A stretch of DNA of 10,278 bases from an uncultured Eubacteriales bacterium (GCA_900544945.1 UQXG01000080.1:1-10278); one strand, 5' to 3'; counted from the first letter of the stretch, positions 1-7,079 are shown. Notes: generated from the letters alone by a model not told the origin. Translations and numbers: made by a program.

Positions 1-11
1 GAAAGTTTTTT

Positions 12-17
12 CCTCCT
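12..17 (-). promoter_or_regulatory. Ribosome binding site of an off-window gene
   Basis: The minus strand reads AGGAGG here, followed by 11 bases (AAAAAACTTTC) to the window edge. No start codon is reached inside the window. This is a full-strength Shine-Dalgarno sequence in the same orientation as the ABC transporter operon, so a further minus-strand gene very probably starts at or just beyond the left edge. Whether it is cotranscribed with the ABC genes across the hairpin at 63-99 cannot be told. Seen: the motif. Inferred: the gene. Confidence 0.55.
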
Positions 18-60
18 GACGATGGATGGATGCTTTCTCGCGGTTCTCGGAATTACCGGG

Positions 61-105
61 GGATTGCCACACCAGTGACATCGGTCACTGGCTCGCAATG
101 ACATT
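61..105. repeat. Palindromic intergenic element, candidate dispersed repeat
   Basis: Two nested stems are visible. The outer arms are ATTGC (63-67) and GCAAT (95-99). The inner arms are CCAGTGAC (72-79) and GTCACTGG (84-91), with loop ATCG (80-83). They are separated by a small asymmetric internal loop (CACA against CTC). The flanks GGATTGCCAC and GCAATGACA resemble a short palindromic element that I recall scattered between genes in Oscillospiraceae-type gut bacteria, usually with a variable inner palindrome. That is memory, not a search. The element begins about 14 bases after the stop codon of the last ABC-operon gene and has no T-tract, so it is not a classical intrinsic terminator. A 3'-end-stabilising hairpin, like a REP element, is a reasonable alternative role. 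Confidence 0.6.
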
Positions 106-112
106 CTTATTG

Positions 113-1582
113 TTAGTCTTTAATTTCTTCCGTCTCGTACAGGAAGGACACGGTTCCCTTCTTGCCATCGGCCAGACCGGAAAAGCTGGTGTAGTTCTCC
201 CCTGCCCGCTTCATGGCCTTCAAAGTGTCCATGATCTCCTGGAGCTTGTCCGCGTCCTTGGACAGCTTTTTCAGATCGCCGGAGCCGTTGTCCCGGAAGT
301 CCGAAATGCCGCTGCGGAATTTCTCCACGCCCTTGCGCATTTCCTGCATGGCTTCCTTTAGCTTCGTGCCGCCCTCGGCGCCGCCGGAAACGTAGGCCGA
401 GGCCACCTGATTTTCCTCGATGATCTTGGCCAGCAGTCCGCCGTTGGAATCCAGAATCTGGGCGATCATTTTCTGAACTTCCTCCAGATGAGTCTGTGCC
501 TCCGTGTCCCCGGCCGCCACCGCCGCATCCAGGGCTGCCTGCACCCGTCCGGCCAGCGTGGACAGGGACTCGTCCGCCTCCGTGGCGAGATTGTCCTGAA
601 GCACCAGGAACTGGGTATAAAGCCGGCTCAGATTCCCGCTCTGGGCGGACAGGGTCTCCACGCCGGTATTCAGAGCCGCCACCATGGAGCCGATGCCCTG
701 ATCCAGCTGATCTACCGCGCTTTTCAGGGTATCCACCCCATCGAACATGGCATCGATAGCCCGGTCAATGTCATCGCTGGTGCCGCTGATTTCCTCGTTC
801 TTATCCAGGTCTTCCTCGTCCAGCTCGTCCAGCAATCCGGGAGAAACGATCGTCGCCGTGAAATCCAGGGTAAAATCCCTCACGTCCGCAGAAATTTCGA
901 AGTACTCCGGAATGTCCACATCCTCGGTATAGCTCAGGGATTTGAGATCCAGCACTTTTCCGAAGCCTGGCAGCACCATGCCCAGAGCCATGCCGCTGTC
1001 GTCCAGGCTGAGGATTTTTCCGTTGGTCACCTTCACATTGGAAAATACATCCTCATCCAGGGGCACCAGGGTCATGGCCATCAGGGGCACCGGCACCGTG
1101 TAGGACTTCTTTTCTACCTCCACGGTACGAGCCAGCCGGTTTTTGTAGTCAAAGCGCATGGTAAGGTGGCCGGACTTCCCCGCCAGTGCCTCCGGCGCAA
1201 TCTCCGCCCCGTCCAGGGTATAGGTAACGGTGATCTCCATGGGCAGCGTCTCGGGCGCGGCGTTGCCCTTATAGTGGATGTCCTCCCCCTGGTTGTCCCA
1301 GGACAGGGCGCCGTTGGGGAGCTTGGTATATTCCTCGTCGCCCTCGGTGTTGCGGATGTCCGTCAGAGTGGATTTGTCCCGGATGGGAGCCGTGCCATCC
1401 CGGCGGAGGATTACCTCCACCTCCACCTCCTTGGCCTTGCCCGTGGGAGCCGCCGTCACATGGACGCTCTCCTGTTTGTCCCAGTCCTCCTGGGAAACGG
1501 TCTCCGCTCCAGCGGGAAGGGTCAGGCTTCCGATTATCAATGTCCCGGCAAGGAATGCCGCCACCACTCTCATTCTACGCAT
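113..1582 (-). CDS. Secreted heptad-repeat protein, partner of FtsX-type ABC transporter
   Basis: A 489-residue exported protein. Residues 1-26 form a signal peptide: MRRMR, a hydrophobic core (AAFLAGTLIIG) and a likely signal peptidase I site after AGA at 24-26. No later membrane segment and no LPXTG or lipobox is visible, so it should be released or held through protein contacts. The first 250 residues are beta-rich. The rest is predicted helical or coiled coil with heptads of the xxx(L/M/F)xxG kind, for example VDQLDQG, MQEMRKG and VEKFRSG. These resemble the X-X-X-Leu-X-X-Gly repeats of YhgE/Pip-like proteins. It ends in a conserved-looking SFLYETEEIK tail. The start at 1582 is chosen because GGAGG (1590-1594) lies 7 bases upstream; ATG at 1573 is too far from it. 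The gene overlaps the permease end by 13 bases, so it is translationally coupled. A role as extracytoplasmic subunit of the transporter is inferred from context; the substrate is unknown. Confidence 0.8.
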   Translation of the reverse strand: MRRMRVVAAFLAGTLIIGSLTLPAGAETVSQEDWDKQESVHVTAAPTGKAKEVEVEVILRRDGTAPIRDKSTLTDIRNTEGDEEYTKLPNGALSWDNQGEDIHYKGNAAPETLPMEITVTYTLDGAEIAPEALAGKSGHLTMRFDYKNRLARTVEVEKKSYTVPVPLMAMTLVPLDEDVFSNVKVTNGKILSLDDSGMALGMVLPGFGKVLDLKSLSYTEDVDIPEYFEISADVRDFTLDFTATIVSPGLLDELDEEDLDKNEEISGTSDDIDRAIDAMFDGVDTLKSAVDQLDQGIGSMVAALNTGVETLSAQSGNLSRLYTQFLVLQDNLATEADESLSTLAGRVQAALDAAVAAGDTEAQTHLEEVQKMIAQILDSNGGLLAKIIEENQVASAYVSGGAEGGTKLKEAMQEMRKGVEKFRSGISDFRDNGSGDLKKLSKDADKLQEIMDTLKAMKRAGENYTSFSGLADGKKGTVSFLYETEEIKD

Positions 1583-3891
1583 TTCAACGCCTCCGATTCC
1601 GGTATCTTTCCAATCCGCCGCAGCTCCATAACCGCCACCACGGCGTAGGCGGCAAAGCCGTACACCGCCATTTTTTCGTAAAGCCCCGGCTCGATATACA
1701 TGGGAATCCAGCCGCTCATGGAGGTGAGCATGACCTCCCGGAACAGCACGTCCATGATCTTTCCCTCAATGGGCAGGCTCAGCAGGATAAAGCCAGCGGT
1801 GACCAGGGTGGTGGGCAGGACGTACAGCAGAAAAATCTCCCGCCGGGTATAGCCCAGGATTTTCACCATGGAAATGGACACCGCGTTTTTCTCGATAATC
1901 ATCTTGCTGAGCAGGTACACCAGCACGAAAAACAGTCCCACGGAAAACAGGTTCACCAGATCCATCATGTCCCCCATGGAGCGCATAAGCTGCCGGCTGA
2001 CCTTGGTCATGGCCGTCACGTCCAGGACGCTGCCGATGTATTTTTCGTCGATATCCTCGATAGGCTCGTCGGAAAAATAACCGCAGAAGTAGCTCTTTCC
2101 CAGGTCAAAGGTCTCGTTCAGAGTCTGCCGGGGCAGGAACAACGCCACGGCTCCGATGTAATCGTACTCCCCGGTCACCGTGAAGGAATAGGTGGTATCT
2201 TCATATTCCTCTTTCAAAGTCACCCTGTCCCCCACCCGAATGCCGAATTTCTCCCGGTAGGCGGTGGACATCAGCACCGTGTCTTTGGAAAAGTCCCCCT
2301 TGATATAGGCACTGTCCGGCTCCACGCCGTAGAGGGTAACGCTTTCGCTTTTGTATTTTCCGGGCAGGGTCATGAGACTGTAGGCACTGAATTTCTCCGC
2401 CCCGGGCTGCTCCGTCTGCGCGTCGTTCTGAAACTCCATCATGTGAATGAGGCTTTGGAGCTTTCGCTTCTCGTTGACGGCGTTGGCAGGAACGGAGAGC
2501 ATGGTGGTATACTGGGAGAGCATGTTATCCGGCATGGTGTCCTGATAGTGCTGCATGGCACTGGGAAACAGCAGACCGAACATGAGCAGCAGATTGGCAA
2601 ACAGAATGCCCACAAACAAAATCACATAGCTGCCCAGGTTCTGGAAAATCACCCGCAGCTGGAAGCGAGCCAGAAACGGCAGTGCCTTCGGCAGGGGGAA
2701 CACCCGGCTTCTCGGATTCTTCCGCAGATCCCGCCGAAGAAATTTGAGAGGCGACAGACTGAGCTTTTTCCGCAGTGTCCACCAGGTGATGGCGGTCATC
2801 ATCAGCACCGGCACCACGGTCGTCAGCAGAAACGCCTCCCCGTTCCAGATGGTCACATAGGTAGGCAGGCTGTAGCTGCCGTAGTACATCCCGGCGCAGA
2901 CGTTTTTCAGAACCGTATAGCCCAGGACGTTGCCCACCAGTGCGCTGATAAGGCACACCAGAATGGGGGTAGTCATATAGTGGCGAACCAGCTCGCTTTT
3001 CGTATAGCCGCTGGCAAGAAGCGTGCCGATGACGTTGGCCTCCTTGGTAATGGTTGCCCCGATGGTTACGGAGAACACGAAGGCCATGATAGCAATGACG
3101 ATATATAAGAACATGATAATCATGGCTCTGTCGCCGCCCATGTCGTCGCCGGTAAAGCGGATGGCCTGGTTCAGATACCTGGGCACGAAGCTCTCAAGAC
3201 TGGCCTCCTGGTTCACCGTCGTCATTACGTCCTCGGCCATGTCCTTTTCCTGCTTTTCATCTGCCGGTGGAGTATCGTAGAGCCAGCTGTAGCAATAGAA
3301 AAGCGTATCCTTGCCAAAATCGGCAAAGTCCTCCTGGGACACAACGGCAACGCCGAACAGAAGAGAGTCGAACATGGTGTCGTTGTTGTCCTGGAACAAG
3401 GCGCTGTAGTCCGGCAGGGCAATGAGGCCGGAAACAATCCAGCTTCTATCTCCGCAGGTCAGCCGGTCGCCGACGGCAAGGCCGTTATTTTCCGCATACA
3501 TCCGGTCGATGGCGATCTCTCCCCTGCCCTGGGGCAGACTGCCGGACATAAGGCAGGGAAGGTTCACCTGCTGCCGGTTCTGAAAAATCCGCACAGTCGT
3601 GCCGTTATCCAGAGGCTCCTCCACATAGAAGTTATCGTACAGGGAAATACCTGCCTGGCTGATGTACTTCATCTGCGCCTTGTTCAGCTTCTTTTCCACC
3701 CGGAAATTGCCGTATTCCACATTGTATTTTTCGAAGCTTTCGTTGTAGGCGGCGATCATGCTGCCGTCGGCCACCAGAAAGCCGGAGACCAGGGAAATGG
3801 TCATGGCCAGCAGCAGAAAAATCACGATGTATTTTCCCGCCTCGCCGCGCAGCTCCCGGAAAATCCGCTTACGAAGAGGATTCTTTACCAT
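1570..3891 (-). CDS. ABC transporter permease with two FtsX domains
   Basis: A 773-residue integral membrane protein of the FtsX/MacB-type permease superfamily in its large Gram-positive form. Hydrophobic segments fall near residues 20-40, 257-278, 305-330, 353-372, 420-442, 650-672, 693-715 and 742-758, about eight in all. A soluble extracytoplasmic domain lies between segments 1 and 2 (about 41-256) and another between segments 5 and 6 (about 443-650). The two FtsX domains are marked by the paired phrases ITKEANVIGTLLASGYTKSEL and IEKNAVSISMVKILGYTRREI, where the protein contacts its ATPase. Such permeases work by mechanotransmission rather than by forming an ordinary channel: lipoprotein or peptide export, antimicrobial resistance or control of cell-wall enzymes. 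GGAGG at 3899-3903 lies 7 bases before the ATG. The gene overlaps the ATPase gene by 7 bases and the secreted-protein gene by 13. Family assignment is firm; substrate unknown. Confidence 0.93.
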   Translation of the reverse strand: MVKNPLRKRIFRELRGEAGKYIVIFLLLAMTISLVSGFLVADGSMIAAYNESFEKYNVEYGNFRVEKKLNKAQMKYISQAGISLYDNFYVEEPLDNGTTVRIFQNRQQVNLPCLMSGSLPQGRGEIAIDRMYAENNGLAVGDRLTCGDRSWIVSGLIALPDYSALFQDNNDTMFDSLLFGVAVVSQEDFADFGKDTLFYCYSWLYDTPPADEKQEKDMAEDVMTTVNQEASLESFVPRYLNQAIRFTGDDMGGDRAMIIMFLYIVIAIMAFVFSVTIGATITKEANVIGTLLASGYTKSELVRHYMTTPILVCLISALVGNVLGYTVLKNVCAGMYYGSYSLPTYVTIWNGEAFLLTTVVPVLMMTAITWWTLRKKLSLSPLKFLRRDLRKNPRSRVFPLPKALPFLARFQLRVIFQNLGSYVILFVGILFANLLLMFGLLFPSAMQHYQDTMPDNMLSQYTTMLSVPANAVNEKRKLQSLIHMMEFQNDAQTEQPGAEKFSAYSLMTLPGKYKSESVTLYGVEPDSAYIKGDFSKDTVLMSTAYREKFGIRVGDRVTLKEEYEDTTYSFTVTGEYDYIGAVALFLPRQTLNETFDLGKSYFCGYFSDEPIEDIDEKYIGSVLDVTAMTKVSRQLMRSMGDMMDLVNLFSVGLFFVLVYLLSKMIIEKNAVSISMVKILGYTRREIFLLYVLPTTLVTAGFILLSLPIEGKIMDVLFREVMLTSMSGWIPMYIEPGLYEKMAVYGFAAYAVVAVMELRRIGKIPESEALKCVE

Positions 3892-4583
3892 TCCAGTTCC
3901 TCCGCGCCCACAGGGGCCACGTTGCGGTAGGCCTTGCGCACTACCCCGTCCCGGAATTTCACCACCAGAGTGGCCATCAGCCGGATGGCATCGTTGTGGG
4001 TCACCATGATGACGGTGCTGCCGTATTTGTGATTTACGGTTTCGATGAGCTTCAGAATTTCTTTGCTGGTCTGGTAGTCCAGAGCACCGGTAGGCTCATC
4101 ACACAGGAGAATGTCCGGATTTTTCACGATGGCCCGGCCGATGGCGGTGCGCTGCTGCTGGCCGCCGGAGAGCTGATTGGGAAGCTTGTTCCGGTGCTCC
4201 CAGAGGCCCAGGGTATGCAGCAGCTCGTCCACATCCAAAGGCTTCTTGCTCAGGTAGGCTCCCACCTCGATGTTCTCCCGAACCGTCAGGTTGGGAATCA
4301 GATTGTACATCTGAAAGACGTAGCCTAAATGATTGCGCCGGTAGGAAACCAGCTTCTTTGGGCTCATTTTCCCGAGTTTGGTGCTGCCGATGGTGATTTC
4401 CCCGGCGTCCGCCGTGTCGATGCCACCGATAATATTCAGCAGGGTGCTTTTACCGCTGCCGCTGGGGCCAAGGAGCACGCAGAAATCCCCCTTATCCACC
4501 TGCATATTCACGCCTTTGAGCACCTGAACCCGGCTGTCGTTCTGTCCGAAGCTCTTCTGGATATCCCGTATCTGCAAAAACAC
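3885..4583 (-). CDS. ABC transporter ATP-binding protein (MacB/LolD type)
   Basis: A 232-residue cytoplasmic ATPase that powers the adjacent FtsX permease. All nucleotide-binding motifs are intact: Walker A GPSGSGKST (39-47), Q-loop Gln91 in YVFQMYNLIPNLTVRENI, signature LSGGQQQR (138-145), Walker B ILLCDE (158-163), D-loop GALD (166-169) and H-loop His196 in MVTHND. The wording around the Q-loop and the length match the MacB/LolD/FtsE-like class that pairs with FtsX-fold permeases. The start is GTG at 4583; its site could be GAGG (4591-4594, 7 bases away) or AAAGGAG (4597-4603, 13 bases away). It is the first gene of a three-gene operon, directly downstream of a strong promoter with an overlapping operator, so expression is probably repressed until an inducer appears. 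Confidence 0.95.
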   Translation of the reverse strand: MFLQIRDIQKSFGQNDSRVQVLKGVNMQVDKGDFCVLLGPSGSGKSTLLNIIGGIDTADAGEITIGSTKLGKMSPKKLVSYRRNHLGYVFQMYNLIPNLTVRENIEVGAYLSKKPLDVDELLHTLGLWEHRNKLPNQLSGGQQQRTAIGRAIVKNPDILLCDEPTGALDYQTSKEILKLIETVNHKYGSTVIMVTHNDAIRLMATLVVKFRDGVVRKAYRNVAPVGAEELEW

Positions 4584-4613
4584 GCTATCGCCTCTTCTCC
4601 TTTGGGTAATGCG

Positions 4614-4642
4614 ATTATATCATATTTCGTAGTTAGCGTCAA
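4614..4642 (-). promoter_or_regulatory. Sigma-A promoter of the ABC transporter operon
   Basis: On the minus strand TTGACG (4642-4637) is followed by a 17-base spacer and a perfect TATAAT (4619-4614). The predicted transcription start is near 4607, giving a leader of about 24 bases before the GTG at 4583. The match to consensus is 11 of 12, so the promoter should be strong unless repressed. The -35 box is exactly enclosed by the inverted repeat listed separately. Confidence 0.88.
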
Positions 4643-4648
4643 CTAACT
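4631..4648. promoter_or_regulatory. Perfect inverted-repeat operator over the -35 box
   Basis: The arms AGTTAG (4631-4636) and CTAACT (4643-4648) are perfect complements separated by 6 bases (CGTCAA), and those 6 bases are the -35 hexamer of the ABC operon promoter. A dimeric regulator bound here would occlude RNA polymerase. The 18-base size and centre fit a TetR-family or MarR-family repressor, which commonly control efflux ABC operons. No such regulator gene is in the window; it may lie elsewhere or beyond the left edge. Seen: the repeat and its exact overlap. Inferred: repression and regulator type. Confidence 0.75.
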
Positions 4649-4764
4649 CCCTGGTTTTTTCAAGACAAATTTCAGGAAAATAGCACGTCCGGAATCGTGC
4701 AGATTTGCGAAAAGGCGCATTCGTCAACGAAAAAGCAATGTATTTTCGGTTTTCTCAGAAAATA

Positions 4765-4811
4765 CGAAAAATCCCGCACAATCCGGCAGGCACTGCCCAA
4801 TTGTGCGGGAT
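4765..4811 (-). terminator. Intrinsic terminator after the AEC transporter gene
   Basis: Perfect 12-base arms ATCCCGCACAAT (4771-4782) and ATTGTGCGGGAT (4800-4811) flank a 17-base loop that contains a smaller GGCA/TGCC pairing. On the minus strand the stem is followed by a T-run (ATTTTTCG), beginning about 31 bases after the AEC stop codon. This is a strong Rho-independent terminator that ends the ylxM-to-AEC transcription unit. The plus-strand side lacks a T-tract. A second hairpin, GTATTTTC (4740-4747) with GAAAATAC (4758-4765), follows directly. The gene-free stretch 4584-4841 holds this terminator, the ABC promoter and operator, and a weak 5-base hairpin (4683-4687 with 4696-4700); I see no gene in it. 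Confidence 0.88.
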
Positions 4812-4841
4812 GATCTTATGTAATTTTGAAAACAAAGCCAC

Positions 4842-5771
4842 TCACGCCACAATGGCCGCCATGACACAGAATGCCACCAGGCACACCACCGTCATCACCG
4901 AGCAGACCCCGGAGGCCAGGGTGTAGTCCCTGGGATTTCTTCCCATGCCGGGAGCCAGGTAGCTGGCAGGCAGCACGCAGTACAGCACAGCCGCCCAGCG
5001 GGTGGCCGCATCCACATTGGGAACCAGGGTCAGCATTCCCTGCATGACAATGCCGAACAGGACATACAGTCCCAGCAGAATGCCCGTAACCTCCAGCACC
5101 CCTTTGTAGTTCTGGGAATCCAGAGAGAAATTGTAGCCCACATAGAAGATGATCAGCGCGCTTACCGGCTGGATGAGAAAGCCCGTGGTTTCCGTAAGAA
5201 TTCCCAGAACGCCTAGAGAATCCAGCCACCGGCCTGCCCCGGACAGATTCATGAACAGACCCAGAAGGCTCATCTTTACCATGGATGAGGCGAAAATGCT
5301 CTTGAGGATGCTCCCCGGGGTGGGATTTTCCCCGGTGTCGGCAGTCAGCAGGGCAATGACCGCATAGGCAGTGGGTGCCTGGGCAAGGTCAAGCACTCCC
5401 ATCCGGAAGGCCTGATCCGCGCCGAACAAAATCATGTACAGCGGAATGCCCAGCATTCCGCTTTCCTTTGCCACAAAGAGCATAGGAAGGTTATGATAGG
5501 GATACCGCTTTTTCAGCACCGTCATGGCAGCCGCCGTGGAAATCAGTCCGGCGACAAGAACCATTGCCATGCTGCTCAGGGACTCCGCTCCCATGTCCGC
5601 TGTCAGGCAAGAGCGAAATACGATGCAGGGCATACCGTATTTCACCACGAACCGGTTCAGGCCGTCCACCTGTTCCTGAGAAAACGTGCCCTTCCGCCTT
5701 GCCAGCACACCCAGCAGCACCGTCACGAAAATCGGTACGATGACCTGAGCCACAGTAATCAACTTCTCCAT
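4842..5771 (-). CDS. AEC family transporter (auxin efflux carrier fold)
   Basis: A 309-residue hydrophobic protein of the AEC family, whose bacterial members export small organic anions such as malate or have unknown substrates. The N-terminus (ITVAQVIVPIFVTVLLGVLARR, then LNRFVVKYGMPCIVFRSC) is typical of the first two helices, with the conserved Pro before the second. About eight to ten membrane segments follow, to the very C-terminus. LPMLFVAKESGMLGIPLYMILFG matches the central family region, where the usual Asn of the SxNxGxxGxP-like phrase is replaced by Ser in ESGMLGIP. The ATG at 5771 lies 6 bases after the trmD stop, with a weak AAGGGG site inside the trmD end, so it is cotranscribed and probably coupled. 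The terminator at 4765-4811 follows. The link to translation genes is probably positional; the substrate cannot be predicted. Confidence 0.88.
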   Translation of the reverse strand: MEKLITVAQVIVPIFVTVLLGVLARRKGTFSQEQVDGLNRFVVKYGMPCIVFRSCLTADMGAESLSSMAMVLVAGLISTAAAMTVLKKRYPYHNLPMLFVAKESGMLGIPLYMILFGADQAFRMGVLDLAQAPTAYAVIALLTADTGENPTPGSILKSIFASSMVKMSLLGLFMNLSGAGRWLDSLGVLGILTETTGFLIQPVSALIIFYVGYNFSLDSQNYKGVLEVTGILLGLYVLFGIVMQGMLTLVPNVDAATRWAAVLYCVLPASYLAPGMGRNPRDYTLASGVCSVMTVVCLVAFCVMAAIVA

Positions 5772-5777
5772 TTTCTT

Positions 5778-6530
5778 CTACCCCTTATCCGCGGCATCCT
5801 CCGCTTCCATTTCCTTCAGAAGTTTCTTATCCTGCTTGGAGGACAAGTCCAGCTTTTCGTACATATCCGGCCTGCGGCTGCGGGTGCGCCGCAGAGACTG
5901 CTTTCTGCGCCACTGGCGCACCTTCTCGTGATTGCCGGAGGTGAGAATCTCCGGAATGGCTCTGCCGTGCCACACCGCCGGTCGGGTATACTGGGGATAT
6001 TCCAGAAGACCACCAAAGTGGCTTTCCTCTTCAAAGCACTCCGGGTCTGCCAGAACCCCCGGCACCATCCGGCAAACCGCATCGGTGACGGCCATGGCGG
6101 CGATTTCCCCGCCGGTGAGAACGAAATCCCCCAGGGAGATTTCCTCGTCCACGCATTCGTCGATAAACCGCTGGTCAATGCCCTCATAGTGGCCGCAGAC
6201 CAGAATCAGGTTATCCAGCTTGCTCAGCCGGATGGCATCTGCCTGGCAGAAAGTATGGCCGCAGGGAGACAGGTAAACAGTGTGCACCGCTCCCCCGGCC
6301 TCGTCGCACACCGCCTCCCAGCAGCGATAGAGGGGATCTGCCGCCATGACGGCTCCCCGGCCGCCGCCGTAGGGATAATCGTCCACCTGATTCTGCTTGT
6401 TTGCCGTGTAGTCCCGAATCTGGTGGGTATCGATGGAAATATAGCCCCGCTCCTGAGCACGACCCAGGATGCTCTCAGACAGCACATCTCCCAGAGTCTC
6501 CGGAAACAGGGTCAGGATGTCAATTCTCAT
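5778..6530 (-). CDS. trmD: tRNA (guanine-37-N1)-methyltransferase
   Basis: TrmD uses S-adenosylmethionine to methylate G37 next to the anticodon of tRNAs reading CNN codons (Leu, Pro, Arg), preventing +1 frameshifts. The 250 residues match the family length. Visible landmarks are DDYPYGGGRG (50-59), LSPCG (87-91), the trefoil-knot segment GHYEGID (113-119), LGDFVLTGGE (133-142) and GLLEYPQYTRP (174-184), followed by a basic C-terminal tRNA-binding tail rich in Arg and Lys (205-250). By hand alignment, the Asp that acts as general base in E. coli and Haemophilus TrmD (D169) is Glu169 here (EESHFGGLLE), a conservative change. The start overlaps the rimM end by 11 bases; AAGGA lies 10 bases upstream. 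It is the sixth gene of the operon. Confidence 0.97.
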   Translation of the reverse strand: MRIDILTLFPETLGDVLSESILGRAQERGYISIDTHQIRDYTANKQNQVDDYPYGGGRGAVMAADPLYRCWEAVCDEAGGAVHTVYLSPCGHTFCQADAIRLSKLDNLILVCGHYEGIDQRFIDECVDEEISLGDFVLTGGEIAAMAVTDAVCRMVPGVLADPECFEEESHFGGLLEYPQYTRPAVWHGRAIPEILTSGNHEKVRQWRRKQSLRRTRSRRPDMYEKLDLSSKQDKKLLKEMEAEDAADKG

Positions 6531-7011
6531 CGCTGCGCATTCCTTCCAGCAGGCGCACCCGCATCTCGTTTTTCTCCATGTCCGTAGACAGAATAAACTG
6601 CTTCACCGCGGGAATCAGATACTCATACTCCCCCCGCACCACATAGACGCTGTTGCCCGGGTAGTCCAGCACCTCCCGGATGGTGCCGATGGGATTGCCG
6701 TCCGCAAGCACCGTCATACCGATGAGCTCGGCGGCAAAGATCACCGCATCGTCAATATCCTCCCGGTACAGCTCCAGCACCTTACCCCGGAGCTTCATGG
6801 CTTCCTCCGGGGTATCCACTCCGGAAAGCTTCACCAGGTTGCAGGTCTTGTGAGCCCGGACGGTGTCCATGCGATATTCCTGGCCGCCGATGCGGCAGCG
6901 GTCAAATTCGCAGAGCATTTCCGGGTCATCCAGCCAGCACAGCACCTTCACCTCCCCACGGATACCGTGGGTGTTGACGATCTCGCCGGCTTCAATAAAT
7001 TTCAGTTTCAT
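6520..7011 (-). CDS. rimM: 16S rRNA processing / ribosome maturation factor RimM
   Basis: RimM binds ribosomal protein S19 and helps the 30S head fold during assembly. The 163 residues are slightly short but within family range. The N-terminal RimM barrel starts with EAGEIVNTHGIRGEVKV (7-23), the best conserved phrase of the family. A PRC-barrel follows at about 95-158, with LIGMTV, IGTIREVLDYPGNSVYVV and YLIPAVKQFI. The ATG at 7011 is preceded by TAGGAG (7020-7025) with 8 bases spacing. It overlaps trmD by 11 bases, so the two are translationally coupled. It is separated from khpA by 75 bases containing a terminator-like hairpin, so its level may be lower than that of the upstream genes. Confidence 0.96.
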   Translation of the reverse strand: MKLKFIEAGEIVNTHGIRGEVKVLCWLDDPEMLCEFDRCRIGGQEYRMDTVRAHKTCNLVKLSGVDTPEEAMKLRGKVLELYREDIDDAVIFAAELIGMTVLADGNPIGTIREVLDYPGNSVYVVRGEYEYLIPAVKQFILSTDMEKNEMRVRLLEGMRSDEN

Positions 7012-7053
7012 ACACTACACTCCTACAGGGAATCCATATTTCCGGTGGGGACG

Positions 7054-7079
7054 AAAAATGCGTGACATACGTCACGCAT
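7054..7079 (-). terminator. Terminator-like hairpin between khpA and rimM
   Basis: ATGCGTGAC (7058-7066) and GTCACGCAT (7071-7079) form a perfect 9-base stem with a 4-base loop. On the minus strand the stem runs into a short T-run (TTTTTCG). It starts 7 bases after the khpA stop codon. It has the form of a modest Rho-independent terminator lying inside a cotranscribed cluster. It may end part of the transcripts after khpA, or protect the 3' end of the upstream message. No clear promoter follows before rimM, so readthrough must occur if rimM and trmD depend on the upstream promoter. Confidence 0.68.

Noticed and set aside
488..1648. Plus-strand open frame of 386 codons
   Set aside because: It is antisense to the secreted heptad-repeat protein, with shadow-type composition and no start signals.
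1540..3108. Long plus-strand open frame (522 codons) opposite the permease
   Set aside because: It is an antisense shadow of a clear FtsX permease, very rich in His, Gln and Gly, with no ribosome binding site or recognisable domain.
5493..6587. Plus-strand open frame of 364 codons over AEC and trmD
   Set aside because: It crosses two well-identified minus-strand genes and shows no domain or ribosome binding site.
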